From Lunularia cruciata (lineage: Eukaryota > Streptophyta > Marchantiopsida > Lunulariales > Lunulariaceae): a stretch of DNA of 64,000 nt. The notes under the pieces were generated by a model. The model saw nothing but the letters and a program-made list of their open reading frames with translations. It ran no database searches and had not been told where the DNA came from. Where the stretch lies: NCBI GenBank assembly GCA_948567375.1, contig OX419755.1, positions 77,150,931-77,214,930 on the forward strand, written 5' to 3'. Both the position numbers and the translations under genes were made by a program. Shown here one piece after another: positions 1 to 13,011 of the stretch. The first letter of the stretch is position 1. Each line of letters begins with the position of its first letter.

Positions 1-153
1 CTGCATGACTCAAGTCCTTTTGACTCTTACCCAAGGTCAACTTTGGGTCTATGCCAAACATAAAATTCTTCTTATTTTGTCCCCATTTAGCCTTCCTTTG
101 GCTTTTACAATGCACTTCTTCTTTAAAACTTTAAAAATAATGTGTGTACCACA
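1..153 (-). repeat. 3' LTR of element A (start only)
   Basis: On the minus strand this begins TGTGGTAC directly after a polypurine tract. It aligns with 9240-9404, the start of the 5' LTR, over its whole length (shared stretches include the Ctttgggtctatgccaaac block and the A-rich end). The rest of this LTR lies left of the window. Confidence 0.85.
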
Positions 154-168
154 TACCCCCTCTCTCAA
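154..168 (-). other. Polypurine tract of element A
   Basis: Minus strand reads TTGAGAGAGGGGGTA immediately before the TGTGGTAC start of the 3' LTR, the position where plus-strand priming occurs in LTR retroelements. Confidence 0.75.
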
Positions 169-521
169 ATGTGAGCATCCTAGCAAACATCAGCTTTAGG
201 TTCTTTGTACAAGTCCACGTCCATGGTCTAATATTTTTGAACTCTCCATCCATTCACTCAAGTGGCAAATGGATTGCCTTCCAAGTCTGCAAGTTGAATA
301 GAGCCATTTTCATAAATGTGAATTGCATTGTATGGCCCTATCCACCTTAAGTGCAGCTTGCCTAGAAAAATTATTTGGCAATTGTCATATTACACTACCA
401 AATCGCCCTCCGAAACAAAGACATGCTTCATGTGCTTATCATGCTTGTTTTTACCCTGATCTTGTAGCTCCTTTGTGGTTTGCATTGCATTGTCTCTTTT
501 CTCTTTTCTCTTTTAACCACA

Positions 522-1232
522 TTAGTTGTTGGATCCAAAGATCTTGACTTTCTTCCTCCGATAATTGTTCCTCACAAAGGATATGATATGACAATTTTCA
601 AATTGGTAGTCATATGTCAAGAAATATGGAGTTTGTTTAGTTTTAATCATTTTGGTGGTTCTATATGCCCACAAAGCTGTAGGTAACTTCATGTCCCAAT
701 CAAAGGCATAATTGACAGTCACCTTGTTTAAAATTTTACACAACAACCCATTTTCTTTCTCCATTAGTCATTTCACTTGAGGATTATAAGTAGCCATCTT
801 CCAATGTTTAATCTAGTACATGGTTAATGCTTCCACCATGGAGTTCAAAAAATGAGTTCCTCAATCACTGACCAATTCTAAAGGACATTTGTAAAGTGAA
901 ATGATGTTTTGAAAGAAAATTTCTACAACTATTTTTGCATCATTTTTCCAAGTTGCCTTGGCTTCAACCATCTTGGTCACATAATCAGTGTGCACCAAGA
1001 TATATATCTTCCTTGTGAATCAGATCACTAGTTGAATCAGACCCACAAAATCAATTCCCCATTTCTCAAATAGGGCCAATGGCAAAATTTGTCTCAAAGG
1101 CCATTGGGAAGTAGCCATTGGCTTCCCTGTTCTTTGATAGACATCACAACTTTGGATATGGGCAGGAGTATTCTTGTACATCATAGGCCACAAGTACCCC
1201 GATGAAAGAATTTTCTTGGCTATATTCTTCAA
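522..1232 (-). pseudogene. Element A integrase remnant
   Basis: Minus-strand peptides match a gypsy integrase: a zinc-binding/linker part near 1020-1232 (C-x2-type CDVYQRTGKP, then WPLRQILPLALFEKWGIDFVG, the usual start of the catalytic core) and a later part near 522-764 (WALWAYRTTxK type). The copy is fossil and not continuous. It lies between RNase H and the 3' LTR as expected for Ty3/gypsy. Confidence 0.75.
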
Positions 1233-1499
1233 GGTATAGTGTGCTCTAGATGCTTTTGAGTGGAAGGACTCAATTACTCCTTTAACTTCATATGCTTCTG
1301 AGCATCATTGAAGTACTTTGTTTTCATCCATTTTAAACAAGATGTTGTGTTTTAGCTAGTATGGTCTCATCGTCTTGAGGAAGACTGCACTTTGCTCCGA
1401 GTCTAGTCCCTCAAGATACTAAAAAGTATGCAAATAATGTTATTTGGCCATATACTTAGTACTTTGCATTGCCATCAAATGATATAACTCTTTGTCAAG

Positions 1500-2980
1500 A
1501 ATTGATCATCAACTTCCAAGTCTTGGTCTTGAGTTTCTAACCTGGATAGGATATCCTCATTTGAATGCAAAGCTCCCTTCCTTACTTGTACAATGTATGA
1601 ATTCTTATAATAACAAGATCCACCTTGCAATTTACCCAAACAAATCTGCCTTCTTTACCAAATGTTGCATGCATAATGGTCTACATAGAAGACAAACTCA
1701 TATCCCAACAAGTAGTGGCAAAACTTTTTGCATGCATACACCATTCAGAGTGCTACTCTTTTAGTTGTTGAATAAATTTTTTTTTGCAACTGAAACTTGT
1801 TGGTTAGCATAGTAGATTGGATATTCTTTCTTCTTCTTGCCCTTCTAACTTAAGACTACTCCAATTGCCATGGACAATGTGTCCATATACACATGAAAAG
1901 TGGCATCCTAATTTAGGGCCCTCATAACTGGTGCTTCAACTAGTTTCTCCTTCAACACTTGGAAAGCTTCTTCTTGTTCTGCTTCCTACAAGTAGTCTTT
2001 GGACTTCTTCAAAAGCTTTGATAGGGGTGCAGCAAGCACCACATAGTTTGATACAAAGTGTTTGTAATATCTGACATGTCCCAAAAAGGCCCTCAGCTCC
2101 TGAATGTTTTTAGGGGATTCCAAAGTTGAGATGACTTTTACCTTCTCAACATTGACTTCAATACCTTGGCTTGAGACCCAATGGCCCAGAAAAATTCCTT
2201 CTTTCATTACAAAGAAGCATTTCTATGGGTGTAATGACAAGCCGGAAAAATGACACCTTTCAAAAGTTTGGCAAAGGTAATCCAAATGTACTTTTCTTTG
2301 CCCAAACATAAAAAACTCACCAATGAAGACTTCCACAAAAAATCACAAAAAATCTTTGAAGATTTCATTCATCATCCTCTAGAAAGTAGCATGAGCATTA
2401 CACAACCCAAAAGGCATTTGATTGTAAGAAAAAGTGCCCCAATTGGTACTGAATGTTGTCTTGTCCTTGTCTTCTTCTTGTATGAATACTTGATTATGGC
2501 CTGAAAATCCATCAAGAAAACTATAGCAAGGATGACTAGCTACTTGGTCCAAAATTGTATTGGTAAAAGGTAAAAGATGTTGATCATTTCTTGTGATTGC
2601 ATTCAGTTTTTGGGAATCTTAGCACACATGAATCTTCTTGTTCTTCTTCTTTAGAATAATGACAATGGGAGAAACCCACTCACTACTCAAGACAAGAAAT
2701 ATTATTTTGGCCCCTAAGTACTTGTTGATCTCATCTTTTACTAGGAGCAAGTACTTTGGGTTGAGGCAATACTGTCTTTGCTAAATTCAAACTGCACCTT
2801 CAATCAGATCAATTTGATGTTGTCCAAATTATCATGATATGCTCAAAATTTGATCAACCAGGAAAATACATCCTGGTACTCTATAAAGAAGGTAGTGTAT
2901 CATGTCAATTCCTTTGAAGTGATTGCCTTCAAAATTTTACCTTCGGCCAAGACAATGTCTTGATAGTCATCAGGATTGAT
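1500..2980 (-). pseudogene. Element A reverse transcriptase and RNase H remnant
   Basis: The minus strand carries recognisable RT blocks around 2300-2700 (KKNKKIHVC, KLNAITRND, YSFLDGFSGHNQ) followed by the RT-RNase H connection at 1986-2207 (FLGHWVSSQGIEV, LRAFLGHVRYYKHF). These are the standard Ty3/gypsy landmarks and appear in the right order after the protease. The copy is broken. The Tat/Athila placement rests on the FLDGFSG-type block and on the primer site. Confidence 0.8.
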
Positions 2981-3280
2981 GACTCCTTCAACATGATTGA
3001 CTTGGCTTAGCCAGAGTCAAATGGCAGTCAAATCCCCTTCCCCCAAATCATTGTCATCCAAGGTGATGTCATATGGGTCTTTGTCTTCAACCTCTACCTC
3101 AAAGCATTCTAGGTAATTGACTTGGACTTCTTCTTTAGAGTCTTTGGAAGACAAAGACGATGAATCTTTGGATTCATCTTTGTCTTTGGACTAAGTTGTT
3201 TCCCCAAGGTGGGGAACTTTTGTACAACTCACTATCACTAGCTTCTGGTCTTTGGACAAGATGTCCTTAAACCTCAACTT

Positions 3281-3805
3281 CTATTGGTGCCAATGCACAA
3301 CAACTTGGGCACTATATCCAATCAATAGCAGGTAACCAGTCTTGGTCACTTGTCTCAACACAATGTAATTCAACTTGATGAGCACTCCTCCAATGATCAT
3401 AGTGATATTTGACAGCATGTCTGAAGGCCATATCTTGATTTGGTCCACAGATTTCAGAATTTGGGGTGGTGGCTCAAATGTATGGAACCCCAAATGATTT
3501 GCAATGTCCTCTATCATGACATTTATACTAGAACCCAAATCAATGGGTATCAATGTGATCATGCAACCCGCAATCTTTGTATCTACTCTAAGAGATCCCA
3601 AATCCTCTTTTTCAATATGATAAATGGGCGGCAAGTTGTCCTTAGTCATTGCCCTTACTTTCTTGAGGGCCAAACTAAGCTGCTTCTTATACAGTTTGTT
3701 CTCCTCCCACAATTGCTTGAATGTAATATTAGCATTCATGGATGCCAAGTCTACCACAATATCGTATTGGGGTACTCCTCCACACTTCACCTTCTTCACC
3801 TTCAA
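3281..3805 (-). pseudogene. Element A protease region
   Basis: A 174-codon open stretch on the minus strand contains a retropepsin-like segment: PIDLGSSINVM, then NHLGF and, further on, SNITMIIGGVLIKLNYIVL. Retropepsins have an Asp-Ser/Thr-Gly active site followed by a helix and a second hydrophobic strand; the layout here fits, upstream of RT. It belongs to the fossil element A and is not a host gene. Confidence 0.65.
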
Positions 3806-4332
3806 CTTGGGGTTAGAAGTGTCTCCTCATTCAAACTGGACTTTGGGGCGCTTCATGATGGTGACCAAAGTACCGGTGATCTTGACCCAAGGTTCTTTGA
3901 GTTTACCCACCTCGGCTTGGATCAGATCCTTGACTTCAGATTTGATGTCAGCCGGTAATATGTGAGGCTTCAGCTTTATACTTTCCTCCAAACTCATCTC
4001 CCAAGTTCTCTGTATTGCCTCTTGTATTTCTTTTTGCAAGGCCTTGGATTTGGCTTTGGCTAGAATTTTCTCTCCCTTCATAGAAGGAATAGCTTTTGGA
4101 TGTAGCCTCTTTACCTTTTGTGAAGACAAAGAAGTAGTACTCACTTCTTTGGGATCACACTTCTTCTAACTAGAGCATGTTTCAACTTTCAAAATTTTGA
4201 GATCCGGCCATTTTCCTTCTAAAGTCGGACTTCCTTCTTGAGATCTCTCCTCCTCAAGAGTGATACAATTTACATTCATATCCCCTTTCAATTGAAGCAC
4301 AGTGCGCTCAGCTGGGGTTTGTACATACTTTA

Positions 4333-6184
4333 CTAGTGGCTTTGGGTTAGGTGGTTGAAGGCACTGATTTCTAGTGTGGCCTGATCCTTTGCAATTTCCA
4401 CAAAGTGGAACATACCCAACCTAATCCCTTGGCTCAAGGCAATTTTGAAACAATGGCTCATAGAGCCACAATTACAACAATGCACATGGTGCAACATTTT
4501 GAGGCCTATTTTGGCTGTCCATTGGTAGTCTTCATTGGGGAGCATTGTTGTTATACTCCCTTGGTCCATACCTCAGACCTCGGTATGAAGTGCTTGCTTG
4601 AAGCTATACCTCTTGGGTCAGGTACACTGCCTCTTCTTCCTCACTTTGGTCCCATCTTAGAACCCAATCAATTTGTTGCATTGGAAATGCATTTTAGGTC
4701 AAACACTCTATGTTGGCATGGCCTGATTTCCCATATGGAGTGCACCATACATTGGATCTGCCAAATGAAGGAGGCTTCCTTTGGTCCTTTGCCCCAAACA
4801 TTTTGGATCTTAAAATCCACAAACTCTTTTATAAGAGTCTCCAGCTTAATGTTGGTCTTATTTACAACTTTGGTTGGAGGTGTCAATGGTTTCTTTCACT
4901 CTTGCCTTTGTATTCTTCTTGGATTTGATTCTTCTTTGGATTCCAAAGAAGAATTGGAGGACATGGAAGAATCTTCTAAAGAATGGGACGTACTATGAGA
5001 AGCTCTTTGTCTTGGCATCTTGCCTTTCTTCTCCTGGTTTCTTTGGTTACCAAAAGAATGAGAGTGGGCCGCCTTGTATCTAGCAACATGTTTGAGTACT
5101 TTGTCAAGGGAAGTTACATTCCTCTCCTTGGCAAAGATCCAAATTTTTGGTGACACTCCACCAAGGAATGAGGTGATGGCTTGGGCATCGGAGTAACCTA
5201 CCACACTGGATTGCTTTGGTACTTGGTTTAGCATGGCCATGAACCGCTCAGATTAGTCTCTCAACTTCTCCTTCTTTCTCTGGTCCAAATCATTGAGTGA
5301 TGCAAAGACACTCGTATTATAATCAACTTCCTAAAAAATTTCTAAGAAATTGTTTCTCAAGTCCACCCAAGCAATTGGTTTCAACCCTTATTGCGTTATG
5401 GGGGTGTACCAACTTTGAGCTTTCTTTTGGAGTAGACTTGGAAAACTATGCAGCTGGTCAGCAAAGTCATGCTCCTTATTGGCAAAGGAGATGATTCAAA
5501 TTCTTCAATGAATTTGTCAAGATCTTTATCTTGTTCCATCCCCTTGTAATTTTGATAGGTATGTCCGGAAATGAGTAACAAAGTCATTCTATAACTCTGA
5601 GGAACAGGCTGCGGTAATGTGAGACTTGATGGACCCAAGTTACTGGCTGGTGATTGTTTGTCAAATTCAGCCCAAGGGTTCACCAAGTTAGAAGTGGGGT
5701 CTTTGTTGACACGTTGTTTTGCTATTGGTATGTCAACTTCAACCCAATTCAAGGACAAAGGTTCAATATCTTTAGATGGCTCTTTAAGATCCCTTTGAAC
5801 AAGTCAAGGAATCATATGGAGAAGGTAATGACACTCTTCTCCCATCAAAATTTGTGTTTTCTTCTCACAAATAAATTCTTTTATGAAATAGGGTCCATTT
5901 ATAGCTCTTGAGGAAGTAGGTGTTTTTCCACTTGCATATTTCTTCTTTTTGGGATTTGGAGATGTAAAGTAGTCACACCACCCAATCTCTTGTTTATTCT
6001 GTTTGAGGTCTTTCAAGGCTTCTTGAACTTCATGAAGAAGTTGCAAATCTAACGCCTCTTTCTCAGCTTTGTCAAATGTGAATTGGCTCTTTTGGAGTTC
6101 TTCTTCTTCACTGTGCAAATTTTGTTTACAAACTCTCTTTTCCCAATTTTTCTCTTGATGCAGACATTCAAATTGGTTGGACAC
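4333..6184 (-). pseudogene. Element A gag-like region
   Basis: Several minus-strand peptides occupy the gag position between the primer site and the protease. Near 4400-4569 there is a Cys-rich CCNCGSMSHC segment that looks like a zinc-knuckle remnant. Around 4896-5240 and 5396-5758 are capsid-like helical stretches (for example DAQAITSFLGGVSPKIW). The first part, 5804-6184, is Lys/Glu-rich and may be coiled. Identification is by position and composition; no single block is diagnostic. Region is broken. Confidence 0.5.
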
Positions 6185-6230
6185 CTTATTTCAGATTTGG
6201 CTTTTTACTCTTCCACTCCCGATATTTGTA

Positions 6231-6248
6231 TCCTTGGCAGCAATGCCA
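6231..6248 (-). other. Primer-binding site of element A (tRNA-Asp type, degenerate)
   Basis: Seven bases inside the 5' LTR the minus strand reads TGGCATTGCTGCCAAGGA. The plant tRNA-Asp primer site used by Tat/Athila elements is TGGCGCCGTTGCCGGGGA; about two thirds of positions agree and the spacing from the LTR is right. Tentative but consistent with the RT-based placement. Confidence 0.55.
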
Positions 6249-6255
6249 AAATTAA

Positions 6256-9200
6256 TGTGACAACTTGGCAACTATCACTTTTGCAGTAATGAGTAGGTAA
6301 AGTTTGTTCTCACAAAGATACAATTCAGAATGGTCAAATACATAGTAAAAAATAACAATGTAGTTCTTCTTGGTTGTGTCTTCAATCTCTTTAGTAGAAA
6401 CTACATTCAAACGAGAGTAACAAGCATCAATTCATAGTCTTGTCACAAATAATTCACACTCATGATCACAACTTCATCAAATCTTTCCAAAAAATCTTGA
6501 TTGTCATGATTTAGACTCTTTTGAAGAAGGCTACTTCACTAAAAAATGACTTTTCCTCAGAATTGTATTTCATCCTTCCACTAAAGGCACAACTTCCTTG
6601 ATCTAAATTGCTTTGCATCAACCCGGTGCTATGCTCACCAATGCAAAATACTATCAACACTACAATTCCTCTCAGATCTATCAAGGCATTGCTTCAATTG
6701 CTATCCACTCAGGATCAAACACACAAAATGAAATCGACCTTACGGAATCCAACAAGCTCACTGACTTGCACTTTGAAATTCTCCCAACACTCACAAATAC
6801 ACACACTAGATTGATACTTAGAATTAAGCTAAAACAATGAGCAATGAGTTACAGCACTTCCTGTTATCAACTTCAAAAATATGAATATTGAACACAACAA
6901 CACACTACAAATGCCTCCTTTAAATATGTTGAGCACTTGATAGTTACTAACAAAAATACCATTCTACAATAACTTTACCAACCTACATATCCAAAATGAC
7001 AAACCACTTCTTCATATTTTCCTCTTTGTATGTCAAATCTGCTTCTACTCCGATCTAATCTCAACCTCAACTTTGGCTTCCAAACCTGATGTTCCTTCTA
7101 TCAATTCTCCTTCTTTGTGTCTATCTAATACTACTACTTCATCTACTATTTTTATTATCTCTTCAAATTGAACTGCAATTGGAATGATAGCTAACCTATC
7201 CACACTCTCATCCTCCAACTCAATCTTTGCTAATGTCTTAGGCAACTCACCTAAAGACACTTGCACTCCTACTTCTCAACTTTAGATTTAGCATTTACCT
7301 TCATCTCACTACAAATTCCATCTAAGTCTGATCTAACAAAATCTAATCTGAGATAGACATTGTCTCCTACCTCTAACATTTTCCTATCTACTTGATCTCT
7401 CAAACAAATCAATAAATTGTTCAAGACCACCTCCTTTGCTTTCCTTCTTCTTGTCTCCAGCACCAACAACTTCAATTCATGCAACCTCACTTCTTCTAAC
7501 TTAACCTCAGCTTTAATAATCAACATCACTTGCAACTCCATCATAATTGCTCCTATTGCATCCAACTACACATTCAAAACTGCCTTCACCTTATATCTCT
7601 CTACTTCCAATTTTTTCCAATACATCCTCAGCTCATCCTCAAATTTGGCCTTCAATGCCTCATTCTCTTGCACATATTGGACCAGTTGACCTTCAACACC
7701 TCTGAGCAACCACCCCAATTATTCTTCTTCTTGATTTGCTCTATCAACTCTTGTTGCTAGGCTTGATCCTTCTATGTTGTGCTCTTCATTAGACTCTCTA
7801 GCTCTTGCTCCATTACTGCTGCAACTGCCTTTGAGTGTATGACTTCTACCTGAGCATCAGCAACTTCTTGCTTCATCTTTTGGACCAATGCCTTTTTTCA
7901 TTAAACTCATCACCATGCTTCATGAAGTTCTCTTGCAAGGTATCCAAGCTTTTCCTCCAAAGAATTGCCTCAACCCAAAGTTTTTTGGCTTTCTTCTCTC
8001 CTCTAGCTCACCTACTTTGTAATTCTGAGGTCTCCTCACTCCATTGCTTTACTACTTCCAACTCATCCTTCACTCTTGGATGATTCTTCTTAAGCTCTGC
8101 TTTCTTTTGATGTAGATGCACCAACAAAGGACAAACAATCTTTGATAGATACTTGACTCTAACATATCTTCCTTCAATGTCTTTGATGTCTTTCTCTTTG
8201 GTAGGTGCTTCTTTGGCTGGTGCCTTTCCCCAAAGACACGATCTTTGTATCTTCAATGTCTCACCCTCCAAGCTCTCCTCTTCATCTTTGACTTTGCTCT
8301 GTCCTACAACTATAGCTTGAGTGCTTCATTTTGATCTTGCTGCTCTTGGAGATACAAGGGCAACCTCTCTTGCTCATTTGTCTTCCAACTCAACTGCAAG
8401 CATCTCAAGACATGGCTCGTCTCCCCCTTCCATGTGGTCAATCGCCTCATGAAACTCCCGCTCCTCTTCTCTAAAAATCCCTTCTCTTGATTGTTGAACT
8501 TTGGTCTTTCCTTCATTGCCACTGCTAGACTCTCAACTCTAAAGTGTTAATTCTTCTTTCACTCTTGAGGCTTCACCCTTTGACTCTATTTCTCCTTCCT
8601 ATTCTTCCTTTGAAGATGATTCCTTCACTTCTACCAATGCGGGCCTTGGATTCAATCGTTGTATCTTCTCAAGCTGCATCAGCATGATTTGTCCTTTGTA
8701 AGGCATCCAAGCAATTTCTACCATCAACCCTAGAAAGCTCAAGTTCCAATTACAGGCCAGAAATGTGATACAAAGTCTGGTCAAGACTTCAATCCTTGCC
8801 ACTACATCTAATCAAAAAATTGGAAGACTCCTCACTGCACTTTGCTTATTTCCCTTTAGGGCCATCATGTGCTTCCTCACTCTCTATTCATGAAAGATCA
8901 AACCCGAGACTCTAACTCACTCCTCTTGCATGCTCATAGTTTGCATTCCTTTGGGATCACTCTAAATACAAACATGATATCATCTAGACATTGCAGTGCT
9001 TCCTCATTGAAATCTTAATTATATAGTCGTTTGCTGATTGGTCATTCTTCAATCAATTCTATGTTTACCCACCAATTCTATGGGTTGGTTTATTGTCACT
9101 CTCAAGGTCATCTTGATCTTGAGGCAGTCACTTTCTTCCCATTACTTTTGTGATTGGCCAAACCCAAGGAAAAGTTGTTACAAGTTCTTTGGATCAGGTT

Positions 9201-9404
9201 GTGCATCTTGATACAAAGTCCTTTGTCTTTGGCTTCATACTTCTATCTGCCTCACCCAAGTCCTTTTTACTCTGACCCAAGGTCTACTTTGGGTCTATGC
9301 CAAACACATGATTCTTCTTATTTCTTCTCATTTAGCCTTCCTTTGGCTTTAACAATGTACTTCTTCTTTAAAACTCATTAAAAATAAAAAATGTAGGTAC
9401 TACA
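6256..9404 (-). repeat. 5' LTR of element A (long-LTR family B, 3.15 kb)
   Basis: On the minus strand it runs from TGTAGTACCTACA at 9404 to TTGTCACA at 6256. It is homologous along its length to the solo LTR at 16041-19815 and to the partial copy at 62756-64000. Like them it carries a coding-like stretch in the same sense as gag-pol: minus-strand peptides at 7045-7266, 7269-7565, 8008-8271, 8310-8522 and 8599-8802 match peptides of the other copies in order. The encoded sequence is charged and coiled-coil-like in its second half. This copy is broken. Confidence 0.85.
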
Positions 9405-10880
9405 AGACTCTACCTCTTCCTCATCCTCTGCCCTTGACAGCAGTCTATCATTGCTACTACTTGACTTGGGTTCACCTACCAAGTTGTTCTCCTTGTTGTT
9501 GGAAACATCGTGCCTTTAGGTCAACTTTGCTTTTTTGGGTGAGGCACAAGAACTAACAAGGTCTTCTCTCAAAAGACCTTGTCATTTCTTGTGACCTTCT
9601 TGTCAGACCTTGCAAATTGCTAATCACTCTTTCAGACCTCCACCATGTATTGCTTCTCCTCATCATCCGCATCCTAACACAAGTCTAGATGGAAATGCAA
9701 TACCATCTATCTTCTTTTCTTGGGGCTTAACAAACTCAACCCTTAGTAGTAATGGGCTGCAAAAAGAACAAAGTAGTGGGGTAGCAAATCCATCCTCCAC
9801 TATGCAATCATCTGCCTTGCCCTAAGGTAAAAGAACTTTGCACAGTTTACACTTTCTCCTCCAAACATGAGATAGAAGAACATGGCTTGTTGCTTTGTGA
9901 CATAGGTAGTCTGCTCTAGCTTCATCATTGCAATCATTGCTTGATACTTCACCTCATCAGGTCTACGTAGGTATCTACCTTGTATCCAATCTTCTTGCGA
10001 GATTCAATGAAGGACTCCTTCATTTCCTTGGTTTCTTTTGTAGGATCACACTTCCAATCAAAGGTGATCCCCATAGGCTCTCTTGCATCTTGTTCTAAGG
10101 GTAACCTCCAATAAGATTCAGTCCAACAACTCAAGTTTTCTCTCTTCTCCTCCTTGTTCAAACCGTCCTCAAAATTACTAGCTGCAATCTCAGTCATGAA
10201 ACTTGGAAAACTGAGATTCCAGTTTCATGCCAAGAAAGTGATCTATTGTTGGCTCAAGACTTTGAATCTCACTACCATGTCAACTTGTCTAATTATAGGA
10301 TTTTGGACCAAGATGGCCAAAACCTATCTCTCACTCTTAAATGGCATTGTCCTTCTCTCCCCACTTTGCTCTGCATATAGTAAACATACGACTTGGCTTG
10401 TGATTCTAACATGATCAGGACAACTACTCAAAGGCACAGGATAATCTTTCAACATTGCAAAGTCTCTTTGACAAATTCTTGATATTTTTTACAAAGTCTT
10501 TTGATTCATAGTCATTCTTTAGTCGAACCTCAGTTAGGAATCACACCTTATGCATGCATTACTCCTATCAGTAACAAATTTATCCTCACATAAAGTAACC
10601 ATTCATCAAGTGTACCTTCTTGGCTAGTATGGCTTGAGTCAAGGTTGTTAAGGATTCTTGGGTAAGTTCTTCATTTTGATGCGAAGTGTCCTTACTTTGG
10701 GTCTTCTGTCTTCTTCCAATCTGAGTCTTTATCACCTCCAGTACAAAATTGACTTCCTTGGGTCAGATTGGATCTATGACTTTGGAACCAAACACACCAA
10801 TTTGCTTTGCCTAACCTCCTTTCCTATTTAAAAATAAATTTTCTCTCCTTAAAATAGTCCAAAAAAAAGTGGGTACCACA
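9405..10880 (-). repeat. Older family B LTR, part lying right of element A
   Basis: Homologous to the outer part of the solo LTR (about 18300-19815), including the peptide block ITFLAWNWNLSF / KIGYKVDTY near 9949-10260, and ending ...GGGTACCACA at 10880. Element A starts abruptly at 9404 inside it, so element A inserted into an existing copy of its own LTR family; the remaining half of this older LTR is presumably left of the window. Confidence 0.7.
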
Positions 10881-11523
10881 AATGGCTATTAAGGTAATGT
10901 AGCATGGACTAAGAAGGCAAAAATCTAAACTCTATCACACTCTTCAAAGGCACCTCCAAGAATCAAACCATTGCTCACTAAAGAACTCAATTGAGAGAGA
11001 TAATTGTAAATGAAAAGATGATGAGTACCTCCTCACCCTTATTTTTAGTACTTGTGAAATAATTACACACCAAAGTTACTCATTACCATTGAAACTCAAG
11101 TTATTAAGCAAAAATCATATAAAGTCTAAAGTCTAAAGTCTAAAGGAATAGCTAAACTCATGCGAATTGTCTCCTAAGCATGTGGTCTTATCTTAACCCA
11201 ACAAACAAGTCAAGGATTTCTTCACATAGGCTATCCTTGGACTATAGAAAAATTAAAACCAAAAAGGCTTGTGGACCCAAGATTTTTCAACTCTCCCAAA
11301 CATCTAAAAATAATACAAAGTCAATATGCTAGAATCCAAAATAGTGAAGCTCATTCCTTCACCTTTCTCTTAAGTAGAGTCACCTCTATCTTTGTTATGA
11401 CTAACTCTAGCTAATCATGACTAATATAGAAGCTTGATTAAACTCTATATCAACAATATCTTCGAGTAATTATTACAAAACTAAATATCCCAATACAACA
11501 TACATGCACTAATGGGTGTTATA
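10881..11523 (-). repeat. Family C LTR, reverse orientation, interrupted by family B copy
   Basis: The reverse complement aligns with 23379-24020: both begin TATAACACCCATT and share the blocks TAAGATAAGACCACATG, CTATAGTCCAAGGATAGCC and GAGTTCTTTAGTGAGCAATG. The alignment breaks at 10880 where the family B LTR begins, so B inserted into this LTR. A TATA-like box followed by a short leader is visible in the 23.8-kb copy. Confidence 0.75.
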
Positions 11524-12398
11524 ATTTGTGCTTTCTATGGGATTGAGACACTTCTATTGTATAGCCATTATACCATTGTAGGGAATGCTCATAGTTGACA
11601 TCAGCAGAGTGCACACAATAGGGGCTCCCTTGAGGGGCCTCTTGTTGCCCTAGTGCACAACACTACTTTACAACATGTGGCAATAACTTTTCTATCTTGT
11701 ATTTTCCTTTCCATCTTAAGTAACACTCATATTGTGGGCCCTTTGGAGGATTTTGTTAGGGTATTTTTTTCTTTCACACATAGCTTAGAGGCCTTAGGTT
11801 CATGATTTCAAACTTTTAAATACAAGGTATGGAGCCCATGCATGGCCTTCATTCCCTCTAACTTCCCACTAGGATTCTAGTTCTCCTTCAGGTGGGTTGA
11901 GAATTTTGGATTCTCCTTTGGGATAGGAGGATTTTTATTATTTTATATCAAGTACCTTAATATAGACCATAGCCCATGCTCAACTACTCTTTTGATTGAG
12001 GAACACCCAAGTTGCTTATTTCATTCTTATTAGGTTTTACCTCTCCTAAGGCCTCAAATTTGGCACAAAATTTCTTGCTTATAGCGGTATTGTTGCCACA
12101 TTTGTGGATGTTTGATAGTATTATTTACCAAAATTTCTCTACTCTATTAGAGCCATGCATGCTCCCACAATTATAAGATCAATGGTGTAGGAAAAAGATA
12201 GCTCTCCCTATAGTCATGGGTGGATGTATCCTCATAGGAAAAGAGGTCATAACACCAAAAATATACCTTGGAGCATGGGCTTTAGTTTGACCTTGTTTTC
12301 TAGATAAGTTCCTACTATCAGGACCTATTATCATAGTGGATTTAGGCGCTTATGCCTTCCATGCATATCTTTGGTTGGCTTGCAACTTATTGCAAAGC
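11524..12398. other. No gene seen
   Basis: AT-rich sequence with no reading frame that matches a known protein and no clear repeat border. Probably older degraded repeat. Confidence 0.5.
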
Positions 12399-12998
12399 TA
12401 TAATACCATTAGTTAGACAAATTATCTAGAGATGAAAATTAGCTTGATCATATTTTCAAGGATATTATATATAATGGTCCAAGTAGATAAGATAAATATG
12501 TCACCAAAAGAGCACTTCCACTAATAGGAAAGAGGCTAAAAACACCTTGAAGACTTTAGAGCCAATTTTAGAGGCCTAAACAAACAAATTAGGCCTCAAA
12601 AAATTGAATCATTTCTCTCCTCCTCAAGGGAAAGGCATTGCCTTCTCACTCCCTTGTTTGTCTCATAGAGATATTTCTAATGATACCTCATCCATGCTAT
12701 TTTGAGCTTTCTACAAGAAGATTCCTTGAATATTCCCTATGGTCAAACTTGTTTGACCAACCAAATAGGACAAGGATCAACATGTCATCAATCCATGCAG
12801 CTAACCTAAGGGTGTAGCTCAATGACATTACCAATTCATGTATCTAATCTAAGGGTGTAGCTCTCTTTGAGTACATCTTCTTTGCTATACAATAAAGACA
12901 AGGTGCTCCTTTGAAGCATCAAAGTATTGAGGAATGAAACCTTGTGTTTCTTCTCTTTTGTTTCTCTTAGGGATTTCTCCTATTTTTGGGATGTTACA
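12399..12998 (+). repeat. 5' LTR of element D
   Basis: Begins TATAATACCATTAG (the partner begins TGTAATACCATTAG) and ends TGTTACA. Shares with the second LTR the blocks AACACCTTGA, TTAGGCCTCAAAAA and TTGTTTGACCAACCAAATAG. Confidence 0.8.
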
Positions 12999-12999
12999 A

Positions 13000-13011
13000 T
13001 GATATCAGAGC
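13000..13011 (+). other. Primer-binding site of element D
   Basis: TGATATCAGAGC one base after the LTR end; the canonical initiator-tRNA-Met site is TGGTATCAGAGC. Confidence 0.8.

Larger units (their letters stand above)
1..9404 (-). mobile_element. Element A: Ty3/gypsy, Tat/Athila-like, minus strand, 3' LTR cut by window edge
   Basis: Reading on the minus strand, the order is long 5' LTR (9404-6256), primer site, gag-like region, protease, RT, RNase H, integrase, polypurine tract, then the start of the 3' LTR at 153. The order PR-RT-RH-IN defines Ty3/gypsy. The RT has the Tat/Athila-type stretch YSFLDGFSGHNQ, and the primer site resembles the tRNA-Asp type used by Tat/Athila elements. No chromodomain is seen. 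The element is broken in many places in gag and pol. Its right end lies inside an older LTR of the same family (9405-10880), so it is a nested insertion. The far 3' LTR end and the left target duplication are outside the window. Boundaries at 153/154 and 6256/9404 rest on TG...CA ends, the adjacent primer site and the polypurine tract. Confidence 0.88.
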
